Source: Streptomyces sp. NBC_01498
Lineage (GTDB): Bacteria > Actinomycetota > Actinomycetes > Streptomycetales > Streptomycetaceae
NCBI RefSeq assembly: GCF_036327775.1
Contig: NZ_CP109598.1
Location: forward strand, 2,604,001 to 2,668,000
DNA: 64,000 nucleotides
Reading direction: 5' to 3'
Below are positions 61,272 to 64,000 of this stretch, one piece after another. Below the pieces are notes generated by a model. It had not been told where the DNA came from. It made no database searches and saw only the letters and a program-made list of their open reading frames with translations. Within the stretch, counting starts at the first letter, position 1, and each line of letters begins with the position of its first letter. The position numbers were made by a program, and so were the translations under genes.

Positions 61272-61490
61272 CCGTGTCTGGCCCCCGTCGGCCGGTCGGC
61301 GCCCCCGTACGGCGCGATGTGACGCGCGACACATAAAGATTCCGTGAGGAAAAGGGCAACCATCCGCCCGGATCGCGGGTCCTGCATGGGGAACAACGAT
61401 CTCCGCCACCCGCCGTCGGGAGTTCCACCGGGCAGCCGGGGTTCACCGGACGGCCGCGTTCGCGGAGCAGGACAGCACGACCGCACGACC

Positions 61491-61526
61491 GGAGGCGCTG
61501 CACTCGGAGGGGGGTGCAGCGCCTCC
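61491..61526. terminator. Hairpin terminator downstream of the GMC oxidoreductase gene
   Basis: 13-bp perfect stem GGAGGCGCTGCAC (61491-61503) / GTGCAGCGCCTCC (61514-61526) with a 10-nt loop, 100 bp beyond the minus-strand stop. Confidence 0.85.
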
Positions 61527-61552
61527 CTGCTGCCCGCACGCGGAGCGGCGGC

Positions 61553-61641
61553 CCGCTCCTCCTACGGAAGGCGCCCGCCAAGGCCGCTTTCTTCCTACCC
61601 TCGCTCCTCCTACGGAGGGTGCTTTCTACGGCCGCTTCTTC
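61553..61641. repeat. Direct duplication spanning the 3' end of the GMC oxidoreductase gene
   Basis: CGCTCCTCCTACGGAAGG near 61555 and CGCTCCTCCTACGGAGGG near 61603, followed in both copies by GGCCGCTTTCTTC or GGCCGCTTCTTC. The second copy contains the stop codon of the GMC gene, the first lies just outside it. Confidence 0.6.
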
Positions 61642-63692
61642 GGCGGCACCGCCGGTATCCCGAGGAACGGCAGCCGCAGCGCGCCGAACGCCGACGCCGG
61701 GACCGCCGGCGACTTCGGCGCGACCGGCCCGCACCGTACGTACGCCGTCCCCGCCGACCCCGCCGACTGCTCCGGACGCGGGTCGGGCTCGCCCTTGTTG
61801 GGCCAGAAGGACATCGCGCGCTCCGCCTGGGCGGTGATGGTCAGCGACGGGTTGACGCCCAGGTTGGCCGAGACCGCCGAACCGTCGACGACCGAGATGC
61901 CGGGATGCCCGTACAGCCGGTGGTACGGGTCGATCACCCCGTGCTCCGGCCCGGCGCCGATCGGGCAGCCGCCGAGGAAGTGCGCGGTGAGCGGGGTGCC
62001 CATCAGTTCGCCGATGTTCGAGCCCGCGAAGCCGTTGATCTCGTCGGCGAGCAGGGACGCCGTCCGCGTACCCGCCTCGATCTGCTGGGGGTTGGGCGCG
62101 CCGTGTCCCTGACGGGCCGTCAGCAACCCTTTGCCGGGGCCCTTCCGCTTGCGGTACGTCGTCAGCGAGTTGTCGACGGACTGCATCACCAGGCCGATGA
62201 CGGTCCGCTCCGACCAGCGCCGGTTGGAGAGCGAACGGGCCGCGCGGACCGGGTGCCTGGCCACGTTGCCGAGCCAGCCCGCGAACCGGCGGCCGTTCTC
62301 ACTGTAGGGGACCTGGAGGATGGAGAGCGTACCCATCGCGTTGGAGCCCCTGCCGTAACGGACCGGTTCCACATGGGTGTCGGCGTCCGGGTGGAAGGAC
62401 GACGTGATGGCGACCCCCCGGGTGAAGTCCACGCCCGCTGCCGCGCCGGACGCCGCCGCGCCGTGCTTCTTCCGGTAGCGCCGGTCGGTGGTCTGCGCGC
62501 CCACCAGGGCCTCGGAGTTGGTACGGGTCAGCTCACCGAGCCGGTCGGAGAGGCGCGGCAGCCGCCCCAGGTCCTTCATCGTGTGCAGCAGGGTCTGCGT
62601 CCCGTACGTCCCCGCCGCGACGACCACATGGCGGGCCCGCAGCACGCGCGGCGCGGAAGTGCGGCGGTGCGTGGGGACGGTCCCGACACGGTGGCCGCCC
62701 GCCGGGTCCTCGGTGATGTCGACCACCGTCGTCATCGGGCGGACGACCGCCCCCGCCTGCTCGGCGAGGTACAGATAGTTCTCGTTGAGGGTGTTCTTGG
62801 CGCCGTGACGGCAGCCGGTCATGCACTCCCCGCACTGCGCGCAGGCCCGTCGCGCGGGGCCCGCGCCGCCGAAGTACGGGTCGCCGACGGAGGCGCCCGG
62901 CTCGGCCCGCGCCGTCCCGTCGGCGTCCTGTCCGTCGCCGAAGAAGACCCCGACGGGCGCCAGGTGGAAGGTGTCGCCCACGCCCATCGCCCGCGCGGTC
63001 GCCCGGAGATGGACGTCCGAGGGGGTCATGGTCGGGTTGAGCCGGACGCCGAGCATGCGGCGCGCCTGGTCGTAGTACGGGGCGAGTTCGGCCCGCCAGT
63101 CGGTGATACCGGCCCACTGGCGGTCCTCGAAGAACGCCTTCGGCGGCTCGTACAGCGTGTTCGCGTAGTTGAGCGAGCCGCCGCCGACACCCGCGCCGGC
63201 GAGGACCATGACATTGCCGAGCAGATGGACCCGCTGGATGCCGAAGAGGCCGAGGGCCGGGGCCCACAGGTAGTTCCTGAGGTCCCAGGAGCTTTTCGGG
63301 AGGGTGCCGGGGGTGAAGCGGCGGCCGGCTTCGAGTACGGCGACGCGGTAGCCCTTCTCGGTCAGGCGCAGCGCGGCGACGGCACCGCCGAAGCCGGACC
63401 CGACGACGATGACGTCGTAGTCGTGGCCGTGGCCGTGGTCCTGGTCCTGGTCCTGGTCGCGGTCGTGTTCACGGCCCTGATCGTTGTCGTTCTCGTTGTC
63501 GCGACTGGAGCCGGAGCCGGCGGCGCGGTCGGAAGCGTGGTCGGAAGCGTGGTCGCCGTCGCGGGCCGGCCCCCCTTCCGTGCCCGCGTCACTGGCACCC
63601 CCGCCCGCGTCCTGGCGCACGCCCTCACCCACGTCCTCACCCGGCTTCCCGCCCGCGTCCTCCGCGCTCCGCGCTCGGTTCTCCCCTGACAT
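61626..63692 (-). CDS. GMC-family FAD oxidoreductase
   Basis: 688 residues. The N-terminal ~92 residues are Asp/His/Asn/Gln-rich disorder (RDGDHASDHASDRAAGSGSS; RDQDQDQDHGHGHDYD). Then come the FAD motif VIVVGSGFGGAVAALRLTEK, LAGAGVGGGSLNYANTLYEP, a ferredoxin-like cysteine cluster CAQCGECMTGCRHGAKNT, VVVAAGTYGTQTLLH, and the GMC C-terminus HFLGGCPIGAGPEHGVIDPY...VVDGSAVSANLGVNPSLTIT. It resembles the cholesterol-oxidase-like branch of GMC enzymes; the substrate is unknown. It follows an aldehyde dehydrogenase by 20 bp, suggesting an alcohol-to-aldehyde-to-acid or shared catabolic unit. A strong hairpin ends it. Confidence 0.88.
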   Translation of the reverse strand: MSGENRARSAEDAGGKPGEDVGEGVRQDAGGGASDAGTEGGPARDGDHASDHASDRAAGSGSSRDNENDNDQGREHDRDQDQDQDHGHGHDYDVIVVGSGFGGAVAALRLTEKGYRVAVLEAGRRFTPGTLPKSSWDLRNYLWAPALGLFGIQRVHLLGNVMVLAGAGVGGGSLNYANTLYEPPKAFFEDRQWAGITDWRAELAPYYDQARRMLGVRLNPTMTPSDVHLRATARAMGVGDTFHLAPVGVFFGDGQDADGTARAEPGASVGDPYFGGAGPARRACAQCGECMTGCRHGAKNTLNENYLYLAEQAGAVVRPMTTVVDITEDPAGGHRVGTVPTHRRTSAPRVLRARHVVVAAGTYGTQTLLHTMKDLGRLPRLSDRLGELTRTNSEALVGAQTTDRRYRKKHGAAASGAAAGVDFTRGVAITSSFHPDADTHVEPVRYGRGSNAMGTLSILQVPYSENGRRFAGWLGNVARHPVRAARSLSNRRWSERTVIGLVMQSVDNSLTTYRKRKGPGKGLLTARQGHGAPNPQQIEAGTRTASLLADEINGFAGSNIGELMGTPLTAHFLGGCPIGAGPEHGVIDPYHRLYGHPGISVVDGSAVSANLGVNPSLTITAQAERAMSFWPNKGEPDPRPEQSAGSAGTAYVRCGPVAPKSPAVPASAFGALRLPFLGIPAVPPKKRP

Positions 63693-63712
63693 CGGCTCTC
63701 CTCCCCGTCGGA

Positions 63713-64000
63713 TCAGCGCAGCCGCAATGCCTTGAGCGCGCGCAGGCTCCTGGTCATGAGCGCGGCGTACGACTCGTCGTCCATCCCCATCGACGGCGCC
63801 ATCGGGAGCACGCGCTGCTCCGCCACGGTCTGGACCTCGGTGAACTTGAGGATGCCCTCGGCGCCGTGCCTGCGGCCGAGTCCGGAGTCCTTCATGCCGC
63901 CCATCGGTGCCCGCACGCTCCCGTACGCCGGGGCGAAGCCCTCGTTGATGTTGACGGTGCCGGTGCGCAGCCGGGCGGCGATCGCGTGCCCGCGTCCGCC
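63713..64000 (-). CDS. Succinate-semialdehyde-type dehydrogenase, C-terminal part
   Basis: Only the last 95 codons are inside the window; the gene enters from the right edge. The sequence HAIAARLRTGTVNINEGFAP and APMGGMKDSGLGRRHGAEGI (the ALDH C-terminal substrate and oligomerisation segment), with KFTEVQTVAEQRVLP, matches the succinic-semialdehyde dehydrogenase group that is common in Streptomyces upstream of a GMC oxidoreductase. The catalytic Cys and Glu lie outside the window, so the substrate is unproven. It is 20 bp from the GMC gene and very likely cotranscribed. Confidence 0.8.
   Translation of the reverse strand, partial: GGRGHAIAARLRTGTVNINEGFAPAYGSVRAPMGGMKDSGLGRRHGAEGILKFTEVQTVAEQRVLPMAPSMGMDDESYAALMTRSLRALKALRLR

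Noticed and set aside
61344..63689. Long plus-strand open frame opposite the GMC oxidoreductase
   Set aside because: It is mostly antisense to a gene with intact FAD and C-terminal motifs; its composition is Arg/Gly/Val-rich without any domain. The part before 61626 has no good ribosome-binding site.

Overview
The window is high-GC actinobacterial chromosome, almost certainly Streptomyces or a close relative. Evidence: very GC-rich DNA with G/C in most third codon positions, frequent GTG starts, ATGA stop/start overlaps, and a set of genes typical of the streptomycete core (succinyl-CoA synthetase, PurN/PurH, FolD, malate dehydrogenase, PcrA, GuaA, an IcmB-type B12 protein, NlpC/P60 and M23 cell-wall hydrolases). 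No tRNA, rRNA, insertion sequence, prophage, CRISPR array or attachment site was recognised. Both edges cut genes: a MocR regulator on the left and an aldehyde dehydrogenase on the right.

Layout. 0-5.8 kb: MocR regulator (partial, minus) divergent from a carboxymuconolactone-decarboxylase-like protein coupled to an isocitrate-lyase/PEP-mutase family protein; a secreted DUF1996 protein under a promoter with two identical LacI-type operators; a DUF305 lipoprotein; a LacI regulator. 6-13.8 kb (minus): a glycine-betaine operon of betaine-aldehyde dehydrogenase, choline oxidase, ABC ATPase, double-domain permease and binding lipoprotein, so the cell can make betaine from choline and also import it. 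14-19 kb: secreted phospholipase A2, a DUF5954 protein, malate dehydrogenase, a 580-bp repeat field, and an XRE/DUF2690 membrane regulator. 19.6-26 kb: FolD with DUF3017, PurN with PurH, and two small membrane proteins. 26-32 kb: DUF6350 membrane protein, an unusual XRE + sigma-like + membrane-anchor protein, and sucCD.

32-41 kb holds the most unusual locus. Two divergent transcription units carry a MoxR-type AAA ATPase, a DUF5682 protein and a VWA protein (minus; joined by 4-nt ATGA overlaps) and a SWIM zinc-finger protein plus a DUF5691 protein (plus). The 117-bp gap between them has an 11-bp perfect inverted repeat. Each arm matches the -35-like half of the actinobacterial LexA/RecA-independent DNA-damage promoter (TTGTCRGTG-N8-TANNNT, the PafBC-type motif). 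The plus-strand copy matches completely and predicts a leaderless SWIM mRNA. The pcrA helicase gene at 45-47.6 kb has a near-perfect copy of the same motif.

41-57.7 kb: IcmB-like B12 protein, a lipase, an M23 peptidase, PcrA, then two NlpC/P60 hydrolases. The first of these has a c-di-AMP (ydaO-type) riboswitch in its leader; the second lacks one and has 7-bp tandem repeats next to its ribosome-binding site. A PspC-domain histidine kinase/LuxR response regulator pair lies opposite a PspC membrane protein, followed by a DoxX protein and an orphan membrane protein. 57.8-64 kb: Uma2-family protein, GuaA, a chorismate mutase preceded by a candidate attenuator (leader peptide containing Phe-Phe-Thr-Tyr, then a hairpin), a GMC oxidoreductase, and the end of a succinate-semialdehyde-type dehydrogenase.

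Several intergenic stretches (2.3, 5.9, 17.5-18.1, 19.5, 21.3 and 41.0 kb) contain short GC-rich tandem or dispersed repeats that look like expanding minisatellites. All functional calls rest on reading the sequence and on family knowledge. No database search or folding program was run.
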